In this document: positions 45,817-54,719 of the stretch, in pieces
How the letters are laid out: each line of letters begins with the position of its first letter
Position numbering within the stretch: position 1 is the stretch's first letter
Notes under the pieces: generated by a model
The model's database searches: none
What the model was told of the DNA's origin: nothing
What the model saw: the letters and a program-made list of their open reading frames with translations, nothing else
Made by a program: the position numbers and the translations under genes
Origin: Verrucomicrobiia bacterium
Lineage (GTDB): Bacteria; Verrucomicrobiota; Verrucomicrobiia; Verrucomicrobiales; DEV007
Length of the DNA stretch: 64,000 nucleotides
Assembly (NCBI GenBank): GCA_020439995.1
Contig: JAGROY010000137.1
Coordinates: 1-64,000, forward strand
Direction: 5' to 3'

Positions 45817-47630
45817 GGTGATGCGTTGAGTTGGTTCTGCAGCCTGAGCGCGAGCGCCTGTTTTTCGCGATCGCTGATGGCCGCGTTGCAGATTGCTGTG
45901 GCTGCGGCAACGGGGTCGTTCGGAGCCCATCGTTTGACCACATTGATCAACTGTCCGCCGCGTTGGGCATCATCGTTGATCGACTGCGCCCAGGCGAAGG
46001 CATTCGGTGGGTCGGTTTCGAGTGTCCGCCTTACCAGACGTTGCGCGATGTTGTCCCGTCCGGTCGACGGCGGCAGCGCGTTGAACCATTCAGCCGTGGC
46101 GGCATTGGCGGGGATCACATTTTGCAGGCCGCTCAGTGCGCGTTCGCGGCCATCACCTTCCGGCAGCGCGGCAGCCCAGGCCATCGCCTGATCAGGATCC
46201 TGCCTCGCCCAGACCTCTGCCATCAAGTAGTCTGGATGTTGATTGCGGTAGTCCGACGGCAGAGCATCCAGAAAGACCGATGCTGCCTCGGCATTCAGGC
46301 CAGCGATCTCAGGAAAAGAACTGGCGATGATTTCGTGGGCGCGGGCCTCATCGTAGCGTTCCTGAATCATGGCCATTGCGGCTTCGCCCGTTTCACGACC
46401 TCCGCGCTTCGCCTGCCCGACCATGACTTGCATCTCATAGCTGTCCCTTTCCGGGCCTGGAGGAATGGTGTTCAGAGCACGGAGCGCTGCTCCGAAGTTT
46501 CTCGCTACAAAGCCAGCGCCGATCGTGCCGTAGGTATCGACTTTGTCACCGTCTGGGATGTTCTCATTGATCCATTCAATGGTCGATGCGTTCATTGGTC
46601 CAGACCAGTTGATCCATACATGGCGCGTCAGCTTGTCCTTTACTTCCCCTTCTGGAATGGCTTGCAGCAGTTGCAGTCGAGCGCTTCCCTCGGAGTCTGA
46701 TGAAAGAGAATATAGAGCGTCATATTGCACTTCCGGTGGGCAATGCTTCAGCACCCAGTCGACTCCGGTCTTGGCATCTGTCGCGTCGCAGATTCTTTTC
46801 GCGATCTCGGCCACAAAATACCTGCGGCGATCTCTGTTTTCGAAGTCGAGGTCTTCAATCGCTTTGCCTGTGGCTTCGGGATTCAGCATGGCTGTGTTTT
46901 TGATGATGCTTTGCAGTGCGAGACTCCGTGTCTCTGGCGATTCGATTCGCGCCGCCCAAGTCGAGGCTGTTTTGGAATCAGCCTTGGCCCACTCACCAAG
47001 GAGTCTGACCGCTTCACTCTGATCTTTGACTGCGTCCAGCACCCGTGGAGCCAGGGTGGGATCGCTCTGGATGATTGCGTCGGCAAAAGTGTCCAGGAAA
47101 CTCGGGTGCGATCTCAAAACCTCATCCAGCACGAACGCAGGCTCTGTACTTGTAAGATACCCTAACATTGATTGCAATGCGATCTCGCGATTGGGAGATG
47201 GAAGTCCGGTGGCGTAGTCCAGAGCGGCATCTCGATTGGCCTGTGCGAATGCAACCATGAACTCCCCGCCGAGTCCGTAGACCTTGTCATGCTTCATTCC
47301 CGAAAAGAATGTTTTCGCACCTTCCAGATCGAGATCGATCCAGCGTGCTACCAGCAAATGGCGCGCACCCAGTGTTCCTGCGCACGTTTCCCAGAGGGAT
47401 GGAAAATCGCTGACTTTGGCCCGCAGAATTTCTGCAGCAGTGCGGGACAAAGACGATCCGATTGTGTCAGCAGAATCGTTGTCTTGAATGTTGTTCCTTA
47501 CCAGTTCGCTCGTCGCCACCTGTGCCGTGCGCTCCTTGCCGCTGCCAAGGCAATAACCACAGGCAAACGTCGCTGCCATCGCGACTCCGAGCATTCCCAA
47601 TTCGGCGATCGCGGCCCAATTGTTCTTCAT
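45813..47630 (-). CDS. Membrane-anchored DPxxAxxWA helical-repeat protein (first gene of pair 2)
   Basis: 605 residues from the ATG at 47630; the frame is open to 47666 but the anchor (LGMLGVAMAATFACGYCLGSG) sits correctly only with this start. Units include VARWIDLDLEGAKTFFSGM near the N-terminus, EVWARQDPDQAMAWAAALPE and RTLETDPPNAFAWAQSI near the C-terminus, spaced by about 30-40 residues. It shares with the other three proteins an N-terminal anchor, a short linker with L-W in the first helix, and the same first unit. This marks one paralogous family in two loci 15 kb apart. No catalytic motif is visible. Co-translated with the frameshifted gene that follows. Confidence 0.8.
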   Translation of the reverse strand: MKNNWAAIAELGMLGVAMAATFACGYCLGSGKERTAQVATSELVRNNIQDNDSADTIGSSLSRTAAEILRAKVSDFPSLWETCAGTLGARHLLVARWIDLDLEGAKTFFSGMKHDKVYGLGGEFMVAFAQANRDAALDYATGLPSPNREIALQSMLGYLTSTEPAFVLDEVLRSHPSFLDTFADAIIQSDPTLAPRVLDAVKDQSEAVRLLGEWAKADSKTASTWAARIESPETRSLALQSIIKNTAMLNPEATGKAIEDLDFENRDRRRYFVAEIAKRICDATDAKTGVDWVLKHCPPEVQYDALYSLSSDSEGSARLQLLQAIPEGEVKDKLTRHVWINWSGPMNASTIEWINENIPDGDKVDTYGTIGAGFVARNFGAALRALNTIPPGPERDSYEMQVMVGQAKRGGRETGEAAMAMIQERYDEARAHEIIASSFPEIAGLNAEAASVFLDALPSDYRNQHPDYLMAEVWARQDPDQAMAWAAALPEGDGRERALSGLQNVIPANAATAEWFNALPPSTGRDNIAQRLVRRTLETDPPNAFAWAQSINDDAQRGGQLINVVKRWAPNDPVAAATAICNAAISDREKQALALRLQNQLNASP

Positions 47631-47798
47631 CGTCGAAACCCTAGAGATTCCGGGAACGAATGTCAATCGAGCGTCGCCAACGGGCCAAGGGCTGATTGGT
47701 CAATAACGATTTGAGCTAAAACAGACGGAAGAGGGGATATCCACAGATGGGTATAGATCAGTTGCGGCGAGGCTGACTGCTTCGCCGCGAATCCTCCG

Positions 47799-49991
47799 CT
47801 ACTGATTCTCGTCGATCAGTTGCTTCAAGGCTGCTTCTTTCTCGCTGTCGGTTTGTTTCTTCAGGTCGTTCTGAAGGCGTTGGATCTCGTAGAGGCGGAT
47901 GATGGCCAGCTGAAACTTCTCGTTCTTCACCATGTGGATGAGAATTTCGTTCATCGAGGCGAGGACGGCGCGTTGTCCTGCGATGGCGTTTTCCAGCGAG
48001 CCGTTGCGGGCGGCGGGCGAGTCCAGATGATTGCGGGCACCGTCGAGAGGGACTGTGGCACCGGGAATGAGTGATTCGCGCAGGGTTTGCATGGGGGTGA
48101 TAATGCGTTCCTGCAGTCGAGTTTTGAGTACGTCCTGTTCGTCTGGGAGACGGTTGTTGACGGCTTCTTCAACAATGGAGACGAGGCTTTCGACTACGGG
48201 TTTCACATTGCCGCCGACGAGTTTCTGACGGCGCTGCAGTTTGAAAAGAGCGGAGCGCTGCTCGTCGGTGAGTGATTCCACTGCCCGAGTTTCCGCACGG
48301 AATGCCTCGCAATCGGTCATGAGCGTGTCCTGCCGTTTGGCGATGTCTTCAAACACTTGCCGTTGCTGGCGTTCCCGCAGGAGGAACTGATTGCGCAGCT
48401 CGGATTCCGTGACGACGCGCAGCAGGAGGTCGGTGGATTCGCCAATGTTAGGGCCGGATACGGTGTCGTTGTCCTCGGCGCGCAGGCGAATGCGCAGCCG
48501 GGATGCGGTGGGGATGGAGAGCGGCTGGAGATCGAGAGCGTCGGTAAATGCGACGTTCGCTTCGCCGATGAATTCAGTTGCGGCAGCTGGGGAACTTGTT
48601 TCGATTTTCTCGACCTGATCTTCACTTTGATCCTGCCGCCAGGCGTATTCCAGTTCCACTTTGGTGATCTTGTAGTCGTCCTCGATCACGGCGTTGTACG
48701 GCAGGCGGGCAGACGGAAGTACCAGGCTGCCGATGCCCTGCAGTTCCGCTTTAACAGTGGGTGCTTTGTCGGCGAGTTGCCGCACATTGAAGATGACGGG
48801 GGCGCGGGTTCCGAGGCCGGTAATGCCAATCTCAGGCTGGTACATTTTTTCCAGGTCGACCAGCCGCAGCTGCCACGCGCCGGGTTTGACAGCTTCTGGT
48901 GCCATGGTGGCTGAGAAGCCATTGCCAGAAATTTGAAGCGGAAGCTGCTCTTCGCCGATGGTCAATGTCGCTGCTTGCAATGGCTTGCTTGCGGTGCCCT
49001 TGATCTCAAGGCTGGTTCCGCGCAGGAGGAAATAGGTGTCGCTGCCGGGTGGAAGTGTGGTGGTGCTCTGGCCAGTGTATTCTGGTGGTGTCACTGTCAG
49101 GGATAGATCATCGATAGCCGGGCGGTCGATCAATTTGGCATTGATCCAGTCGGTCGTGACCCGCCCGCTGCTGAGCCGGAAGCTGAAGGGTTCGACGACA
49201 TTTGAAATCCGGTAGACAAAGGCGCGCTGTCCTTTGCCGTCGCTCATCGATTCCCGCCGGGACCCGTTGTTCGTGCGGAATTCGATCTGCACCTCATCCG
49301 GCAGTGAGCGGAAGCCATCCGCCACGCGTGCGGTGAGCGGCCACGTATCGCCACGGGGAATCATAATGTCACCGTCTGTGAGCCCGTCAATCTTGAGCTC
49401 AAAGTCCGCAGGCCAGGCCTTGTCCCCGAGCATGAGATTCCGGTTGGCCCAGATGCTCATCAGATTGTTGGAGAAAATTCCGATGGTGCCGAGTGCGACT
49501 ACTGCCGTGAGCATTGTCAGCAGCAGGAGGTTGAGTGAAAATTTTCCGCTTCGCAGGATTCTGGAAAAGGACACCTGACCGAGTGCGCGTCCGCCTTCAG
49601 TCATTGCGGATTCGATCATCACTTGCGACACGTTGGTGTGGCTGCTCCAGTCGGCCCGGGCGAATTCCAGCGAGGTCAGAATGCTGTCGCCGATTTCGGG
49701 GTGGCGTTGGCTGACCTCAAACAGGATTGCTTCGTCAGAAATGGATGCCTTCAGCGGGCGGAACAACCATTTCCACGCTACCCAGAGGACGGCAGTGATC
49801 ATCAGTACCAGCATGATGCCACGCTGAGCGCGATCCATTTGGAAGAAATAATCGATGGCAAAGTCGAGCGCACACACAGCCAGAACGGCGGCGGCAATCC
49901 GCACCAGTCCATCGATCAAAAACCAGCGGGTGATTGAACGGCGAACGCCGCGAATCTGCGATTCGATACTGGCCAGTGGATTGGTAGACAT
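47799..49991 (-). CDS. Large membrane protein of the MoxR/Bat cluster (DUF4175-like)
   Basis: 730 residues from the ATG at 49991, which shares one base with the upstream TGA. Two N-terminal membrane helices (IAAAVLAVCALDFAIDYFF, RGIMLVLMITAVLWVAWKW) and a third near residue 160 are followed by about 350 residues of beta-rich, Ig-like segments and then a long charged coiled-coil (about 510-730, with RERQQRQVFEDIAKRQDTL). This matches in outline the DUF4175-type proteins that accompany MoxR/BatA clusters in Planctomycetota and Verrucomicrobiota. Its function is unknown. The coiled coil may interact with the VWA protein encoded just upstream. Assignment to DUF4175 is from general layout, not from a search. 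Confidence 0.75.
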   Translation of the reverse strand: MSTNPLASIESQIRGVRRSITRWFLIDGLVRIAAAVLAVCALDFAIDYFFQMDRAQRGIMLVLMITAVLWVAWKWLFRPLKASISDEAILFEVSQRHPEIGDSILTSLEFARADWSSHTNVSQVMIESAMTEGGRALGQVSFSRILRSGKFSLNLLLLTMLTAVVALGTIGIFSNNLMSIWANRNLMLGDKAWPADFELKIDGLTDGDIMIPRGDTWPLTARVADGFRSLPDEVQIEFRTNNGSRRESMSDGKGQRAFVYRISNVVEPFSFRLSSGRVTTDWINAKLIDRPAIDDLSLTVTPPEYTGQSTTTLPPGSDTYFLLRGTSLEIKGTASKPLQAATLTIGEEQLPLQISGNGFSATMAPEAVKPGAWQLRLVDLEKMYQPEIGITGLGTRAPVIFNVRQLADKAPTVKAELQGIGSLVLPSARLPYNAVIEDDYKITKVELEYAWRQDQSEDQVEKIETSSPAAATEFIGEANVAFTDALDLQPLSIPTASRLRIRLRAEDNDTVSGPNIGESTDLLLRVVTESELRNQFLLRERQQRQVFEDIAKRQDTLMTDCEAFRAETRAVESLTDEQRSALFKLQRRQKLVGGNVKPVVESLVSIVEEAVNNRLPDEQDVLKTRLQERIITPMQTLRESLIPGATVPLDGARNHLDSPAARNGSLENAIAGQRAVLASMNEILIHMVKNEKFQLAIIRLYEIQRLQNDLKKQTDSEKEAALKQLIDENQ

Positions 49992-52513
49992 CAGATCAGC
50001 TTGAAGCGTTTGCGGAGAATCCATTCGATGGCGAGAAGGGTGACGAAAAGAATGAGCATGCGACGTGTGTCCCACAGTGGCTTTGGGGTGCTTTGGATCT
50101 CCAGTTTTCGCGTTCGATCGGGCACCGCTTCAAGCAGGGCGGCAGTGTCATTCACTTCGAAATAGCCACCGCCGGTTGAGTTTGCCAGATTGACCAGTGC
50201 CGGGCGGTTAAGGAAGGTCTGAAGCGTTTCGCGCAATGGCAGGGTGACAGTGTAGTCGGCAGTGATTTCAGCTGGGCCGGTATCATCACCGGGCAGCGTT
50301 ATCTTTACCGAGTAACTGCCGGGCAGGTTGGCGGGGACGGTTGCTTGATAGGTGCCGGCATCTTCGCCGTCGTTCGGCTTGAACTGGATGTCCTGTTCTT
50401 CAGCTCCAGGAACGGTCAGCTTTGCAGGGATCTCGTCTTCGGTCACCGGCTGGTAGTCGGCGGTTTGCAGCTTGGCGGTGAGCAATACACTGTCGCCGAT
50501 CTGGTACTTCGGTTTGTCGGCCTCGATGGTGCCGCGCCGCTTTCCGCCGAGTGAGCGGCCTTCGACCAGATAACGAACGGTCTGGATCCAATAGCGTTTG
50601 AAGAATTCGCCCTCTCGCCCGGTTTGCCGCCACAGCCAGGTTCCTTCGAATCCCATATAGACGGTGCGGCCCGCGCCGTATTTTCCGGTGACTACCAGCG
50701 GGCGCTCGATATTTGCGACTTGCAATGTGGGATCCGAGTGCTCGATCAATGTGCGGGCGGCTGGCTTGGCTGCCGTTGCGGGAAAGCTCCAGAAGATCCC
50801 GGGCAATTCTTTCCATTGTTCCAGTGTCTTTTGTGAATCCGGATAGAAGCGCATGATTGGCTGGTCGACGTTCGCGGCGACCACTTGCAGCGGCCATGCG
50901 CGTTCGTAGCTTTGGGTATCGACCGCAGCTGCGGTGGCAGCCATTTCATCGATGCGCACCGGGATCAGCTCCTGCATCGCCTTGGCATGAATGCTTGTGA
51001 TAAAGTTAGGGCCGAACACCGGGCCGGGCATGTAGAGCACCCCGCCTGCGCGTTCACGGACGAACTTCTTCAGCAGATCCATCCACGCCGGGTCGAATTC
51101 GCGGGGATCAGGGTCGAACAGGAGCACGACATCATATGCGAACAATTCTTCCTGGGTGGCTGGAAGTGACAGGATGCGGGTGTTGCCCTGTTGCTCCCGG
51201 CCCTGATCGAGGCTCTGTAGCCAGCAGGAAAGGTCGATCGTCTTTTCCCGCGAAAGCATCACGGTGATCGCGCGGTATTCCCAACTGGCAGATCCCGCGA
51301 CCAGTAGCACTTTCGCCTGATTGTCGAGCACCGTGACCTTTGCTGGTGCCTGGGGTGTGTTGTCTTTGCGGTCGGTCTCGTTTTCCATCGGCTTCACGCG
51401 GACGGTGTAGGTTCGGGTGCCGGTTTCCTCCGGTGTGTGCTTAAAGGCCATGCGCACCTGCTGCTCGTCCTGATCGGGATTGAGAGTGACTGATCGCGAC
51501 TCAAGAAGTTTCTCCTGCGATTCACCTCCATCCGGTGCCGTAATCAATTCGATGAACTCCACGTCGGCTGAGGCCGTCTGTGCACCACGGGCGACGAGAA
51601 GAGCCTCCAATTCGAACGGATCACCTTTCCACACTTGAGGATCCACATAGAGGTCGGTCACGCGAAGGTTGCGCGGTTTCTGCGCGTCACCCACACCGAT
51701 GATAAAAAACGAAATGCCGCGTTCCGTGGCCTCGGCTGCGACAGCGTCGAGACTGGTGTCCGCATTGTGCTGGCCATCAGTGGTCATTACCACTGCGGCG
51801 GTCAGCTTCTCCTTGATGGCTTCGGTCAGGGCTCCGGCAATGTCCGTGCCTGAACCACCGGTTTCGAGCGATGGGATTTCCAGTGGTGGAGCCGGTGAGG
51901 TGTCCTCGTCTGGTTCTGCATCGGACGCTGCGCTGATTGCCGCCTCGCCTGCCAGGCGCCTGGCCTGCCCTGGCTTGTCGCTGAAGTCGATCAGTTGCAG
52001 GCGTCCACGTTGTTCGAGTCCTTTAAGAAGCGCTTTGTCGTTGGTGTTGAAAATAGCATTCACGACAGCAGTGCGAGGCGGCTGTTTGGCCTTCAGTTCC
52101 TCGACTTCCATGCCGAGCAGGGCAGCTGTGGCGGCGGCACTTTTCGGATCAAGATACGGATCCTCGGTTGCCATCGACAATGAGGCATCACGGACTACGG
52201 AAATCATCGGGCGCAGGATCCGCGTCTTGGTGAAAATGACAGCAGGCCCTAACAATGTCATCAAAGCAACGGCGAACGCGCCGATGCGAAGCACTGCCAT
52301 CAGGCGCTTCATCCAAGGAGAAGCACTGCCTGCCTCGCGGCGGTAGATCGCAAAGGAAAACCAGATGATACCGATGATCACAGCCCCGAGCACGAAGACG
52401 CCCCAGGACTGAGGCATGTGCTCGAAAGTGAGGCTGGCCTCAGAGCCTTCGGGGATTTCTGATTGATCGAAGCCGAACAGTGTCAGCCAGCCAGAGGTCG
52501 CGAGAATCATCAA
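49991..52513 (-). CDS. VWA-like membrane protein of the MoxR/Bat cluster
   Basis: 840 residues (an adjacent second ATG at 52510 is an equal start). Two membrane helices lie at about 35-55 and 70-95, followed by a von Willebrand factor A-like domain with DASLS as the metal-site motif and TTDGQHN later. Residues about 300-400 look Ig-like. From about 400 a segment of glutamine-amidotransferase-like fold follows (VLLVAGSASWEYRAI, YDVVLLFDPDPREFDPAW), with no visible catalytic Cys. A last membrane helix (MLILFVTLLAIEWILRKRF) closes the protein. The family acts with MoxR AAA ATPases, probably in envelope protein assembly. It begins after a 305-bp divergent gap from the Uma2 gene. Confidence 0.8.
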   Translation of the reverse strand: MMILATSGWLTLFGFDQSEIPEGSEASLTFEHMPQSWGVFVLGAVIIGIIWFSFAIYRREAGSASPWMKRLMAVLRIGAFAVALMTLLGPAVIFTKTRILRPMISVVRDASLSMATEDPYLDPKSAAATAALLGMEVEELKAKQPPRTAVVNAIFNTNDKALLKGLEQRGRLQLIDFSDKPGQARRLAGEAAISAASDAEPDEDTSPAPPLEIPSLETGGSGTDIAGALTEAIKEKLTAAVVMTTDGQHNADTSLDAVAAEATERGISFFIIGVGDAQKPRNLRVTDLYVDPQVWKGDPFELEALLVARGAQTASADVEFIELITAPDGGESQEKLLESRSVTLNPDQDEQQVRMAFKHTPEETGTRTYTVRVKPMENETDRKDNTPQAPAKVTVLDNQAKVLLVAGSASWEYRAITVMLSREKTIDLSCWLQSLDQGREQQGNTRILSLPATQEELFAYDVVLLFDPDPREFDPAWMDLLKKFVRERAGGVLYMPGPVFGPNFITSIHAKAMQELIPVRIDEMAATAAAVDTQSYERAWPLQVVAANVDQPIMRFYPDSQKTLEQWKELPGIFWSFPATAAKPAARTLIEHSDPTLQVANIERPLVVTGKYGAGRTVYMGFEGTWLWRQTGREGEFFKRYWIQTVRYLVEGRSLGGKRRGTIEADKPKYQIGDSVLLTAKLQTADYQPVTEDEIPAKLTVPGAEEQDIQFKPNDGEDAGTYQATVPANLPGSYSVKITLPGDDTGPAEITADYTVTLPLRETLQTFLNRPALVNLANSTGGGYFEVNDTAALLEAVPDRTRKLEIQSTPKPLWDTRRMLILFVTLLAIEWILRKRFKLI

Positions 52514-52783
52514 GTGCGCTGAGTTTGATCACCAGAGAACTGGTGGTTGAATCGATTGGGAGAAAATTTCAAAATAGCTGGCAATTAGTTAATGAGCGTA
52601 AACTGAAACCGGGTGACGATGGGATCATTCGGATGCTCCATTCCGCGCCAACACCTACCTGAAACCGGGATTGGTTGCAACCCGCTTCGACAGACGGGAG
52701 TGTTCGGAAACTCTTTCGCGGTATTCCGTGATCTGGCTGGAGAGATCCAGCGATTTCGCGGCTTGGAAGGTCTAATTTGCGGG
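52514..52783. other. Divergent intergenic region upstream of the VWA and Uma2 genes
   Basis: 270 bp before the Uma2 promoter. A perfect 6-bp hairpin with an AGAA loop lies at 52530-52545, close to the VWA start. No other clear element is visible. Confidence 0.4.
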
Positions 52784-52812
52784 TTGTCAACATCCGTTCT
52801 GGAGCGTAAAAT
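52784..52812 (+). promoter_or_regulatory. Near-consensus sigma70-type promoter of the Uma2 gene (probably leaderless)
   Basis: TTGTCA at 52784-52789 and TAAAAT at 52807-52812 are separated by 17 bases. Each box matches the consensus at five of six positions. A transcription start 6-8 bases after the -10 box would fall at about 52818-52820, where the ATG begins (52819), so the mRNA would have no leader and no Shine-Dalgarno site. Confidence 0.6.
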
Positions 52813-52818
52813 TTACTG

Positions 52819-53601
52819 ATGTCCCTGACGATAGCAGACGTAGAACGCGTGAATGCCCCGTATCCGGCGGATGCATTGAAGCCAGTGCATTATCCCGACT
52901 CTGATGGAAATCGCATGGCTGACAACACGCGCCAGTTTCGCTATATCGCAACGCTGAAGGGAGGATTCGACAACTACTACCGGCAAAGGGATGATGTGTT
53001 TGTTGCCGGAGATTTGCTGTGGTATCCGATCGAAGGTGATAACAAGACACGCTATGCCCCGGACGTCATGATTGCATTTGGGCGGCCACCGGGAGACCGT
53101 GGATCTTACAAGCAGTGGGAGGAGAACAATCAGCCGCCGAATGTTGTGTTCGAAGTGATGTCGCCCGGTAACACTGCCAGCGAGATGGCGAATAAGCTAC
53201 ACGTTTATGATCGGCTCGGCGTTGACGAGTATTACGTGTACGATCCAGATCGGGGTGAACTTTCGGGCTGGATTCGAAATGAAGCGGGTGGTGGATTGGA
53301 GGAGATCGCGGACATGCAGGGTTGGCAGAGCCCGCTCACACAGGTAACGTTTCGACTGGACGGCGACCACCTTGAGGTGATGCGGCCTGACGGCGAAGTA
53401 TTTTTGACGCCAGTCGAGATGGGCTTCGCTCTTGACGCTGAAAGGCAGCGCGCAGATGAGGAAAGGCAGCGTGCAGATGAGGAAAGGCAGCGTGCGGATG
53501 TCGAGAGGCAGCGTGCTGAGGCCTCGGAACTTCGGGCTGCGAGTCTGGCTGAGCGACTGCGAAAGTTGGGGATTGATCCTGACGCAGGAGATCAGGTTTA
53601 A
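52819..53601 (+). CDS. Uma2 family (DUF820) restriction-endonuclease-fold protein
   Basis: 260 residues. The N-terminal motif HYPDSDGNRMADN, then DVFVAGDLLWYPIEGDN, RYAPDVMIAFG, PPNVVFEVMSPGNTASEMANKL and GVDEYYVYDPDRGEL are all typical of Uma2. The acidic residue in RYAPDV and the E-x-M/K motifs match a PD-(D/E)xK core, so the fold is probably nuclease-like, but the biological role of the family is unknown. The C-terminus has a heptad-like tail of A-E-R-Q-R-A-D-E units (see repeat). It lies opposite to the surrounding cluster, 7 bp from the convergent stop of the cyclase-like gene. Confidence 0.88.
   Translation: MSLTIADVERVNAPYPADALKPVHYPDSDGNRMADNTRQFRYIATLKGGFDNYYRQRDDVFVAGDLLWYPIEGDNKTRYAPDVMIAFGRPPGDRGSYKQWEENNQPPNVVFEVMSPGNTASEMANKLHVYDRLGVDEYYVYDPDRGELSGWIRNEAGGGLEEIADMQGWQSPLTQVTFRLDGDHLEVMRPDGEVFLTPVEMGFALDAERQRADEERQRADEERQRADVERQRAEASELRAASLAERLRKLGIDPDAGDQV
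53440..53520 (+). repeat. 21-bp tandem repeat in the Uma2 gene
   Basis: Almost four copies of a 21-bp unit (GAAAGGCAGCG...GATGAG), at 53440, 53461, 53482 and 53503, encode a seven-residue heptad E-R-Q-R-A-D-E. The first two copies differ at one base, and the later ones diverge. It is probably a coiled-coil tail that grows or shrinks by slippage. Confidence 0.9.
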
Positions 53602-53608
53602 TGCCGCA

Positions 53609-54718
53609 TCAGCGGGCGTAGACTGGCACCAGGTCCTTCGGCATCTGGAGAATAATCAGGGCCATCGCGGTGGCGTAGGCATTTCCCTGGCTGGCGCTCC
53701 AGCCGCCACCAGCTTGCCGCATGGCGAGGAGCGATTGCCGGATCTCAGGGTACCATTGATTCCACTCTTCGCCTCCCGCGTGCCACATCGCCTGCACCGC
53801 GTAGTAGTGCCCGTAGAAAAAGTGCCCACCTGCAGAGGCCTTATTCTTTTTGATGTAATCGAGCCCGGTCTTGATCTCCTTTCCGTCGTAGATGCCGGCG
53901 CTGTACAGCGAGACAACCCCTGCGGCAGTAAGGGCAAAAGTCGAGTGACCACCTGAAAGAGTATAGCGGAATCCGCCCGTCGGATCGTGGCTTTTCTTCA
54001 CGTAGTCGATGGCATTGTCGCGAACTTTGTCAGGGACATTGATGCCTGCGTCACGCGCACCCCGCAGTGCCATGATCTGGCATACCGTGATCGAAAGATC
54101 GGCGTCGGTAGGGGAGGGCGAATAGCGCCAGCCTCCGTCTTTGTTTTGCGCGTAAAGGATCAGTTTCACTGCTGCCCGCAGTTTTTCCTCAAGCGATTTC
54201 TTGCGCGTCATGCCGTATGCCTGGGAAAGGAACAGCGTTGCGAACCCGTGGCCGTACATGTTGCCGTAGCCGTTCGATGTACGGGCAATGTAGCCACTGG
54301 TGTGCGTGTTGCGGACGATGAAGTCGATACAGTTTTCAACTTCCTTCCCGTATTTTCCGCGCCCGGGAACGTTGCCTCCGCAAAGAAAAGCCAGCCCAGC
54401 CAGACCGGAAATAGCGACGCTGCCGTCCGCTCCGCTGTTGCCGAATGAGCCCCGGTTCGGTCCGGTCTTGATCTGTGCCTTGGCCAGGTAAGCGAGTCCT
54501 TTTTCAATCGCGCTTTCGGTTTCCGGTGTGATCAGTTCAGCTGCGGTTTTTGTTGTGCTGGCGAAAGCAGGGCCGCCTCCACTGTCCTCTCCCTCCTGGG
54601 CGAGAAGCTGCGGGAGACCAGTTAATCCTAACATTCCCATACCCGCACCAGCGAGGAATCCCCGCCTGCTGGCAAGCGTTCGATACGGAAAATCGCGGTG
54701 TTGGTCGGTTCGGTTCAT
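53609..54718 (-). CDS. Tat-exported cyclase-like (prenyltransferase/squalene oxidase) repeat protein
   Basis: 369 residues from the ATG at 54718, one base after the stop of the fusion gene. The long frame to 55042 is a read through the end of that gene. SRRGFLAGAG (Arg18-Arg19) is a twin-arginine signal. The rest is an alpha/alpha barrel of repeats like those of prenyltransferase beta subunits and squalene cyclases: GLAYLAKAQIKTG, GSVAISGLAGLAFL, LILYAQNKDGGWRYSP and MRQAGGGWS. Catalytic DxDD or zinc ligands of those enzymes are not evident. Similar proteins recur in MoxR/Bat clusters of this phylum, with an unknown role. It is the last gene of the run begun at 63915. Confidence 0.85.
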   Translation of the reverse strand: MNRTDQHRDFPYRTLASRRGFLAGAGMGMLGLTGLPQLLAQEGEDSGGGPAFASTTKTAAELITPETESAIEKGLAYLAKAQIKTGPNRGSFGNSGADGSVAISGLAGLAFLCGGNVPGRGKYGKEVENCIDFIVRNTHTSGYIARTSNGYGNMYGHGFATLFLSQAYGMTRKKSLEEKLRAAVKLILYAQNKDGGWRYSPSPTDADLSITVCQIMALRGARDAGINVPDKVRDNAIDYVKKSHDPTGGFRYTLSGGHSTFALTAAGVVSLYSAGIYDGKEIKTGLDYIKKNKASAGGHFFYGHYYAVQAMWHAGGEEWNQWYPEIRQSLLAMRQAGGGWSASQGNAYATAMALIILQMPKDLVPVYAR

Positions 54719-54719
54719 C

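Noticed and set aside
53440-53520. Tandem repeat considered as a CRISPR or regulatory array
   Set aside because: It has no spacers, lies in frame within a gene and encodes a coiled-coil heptad.
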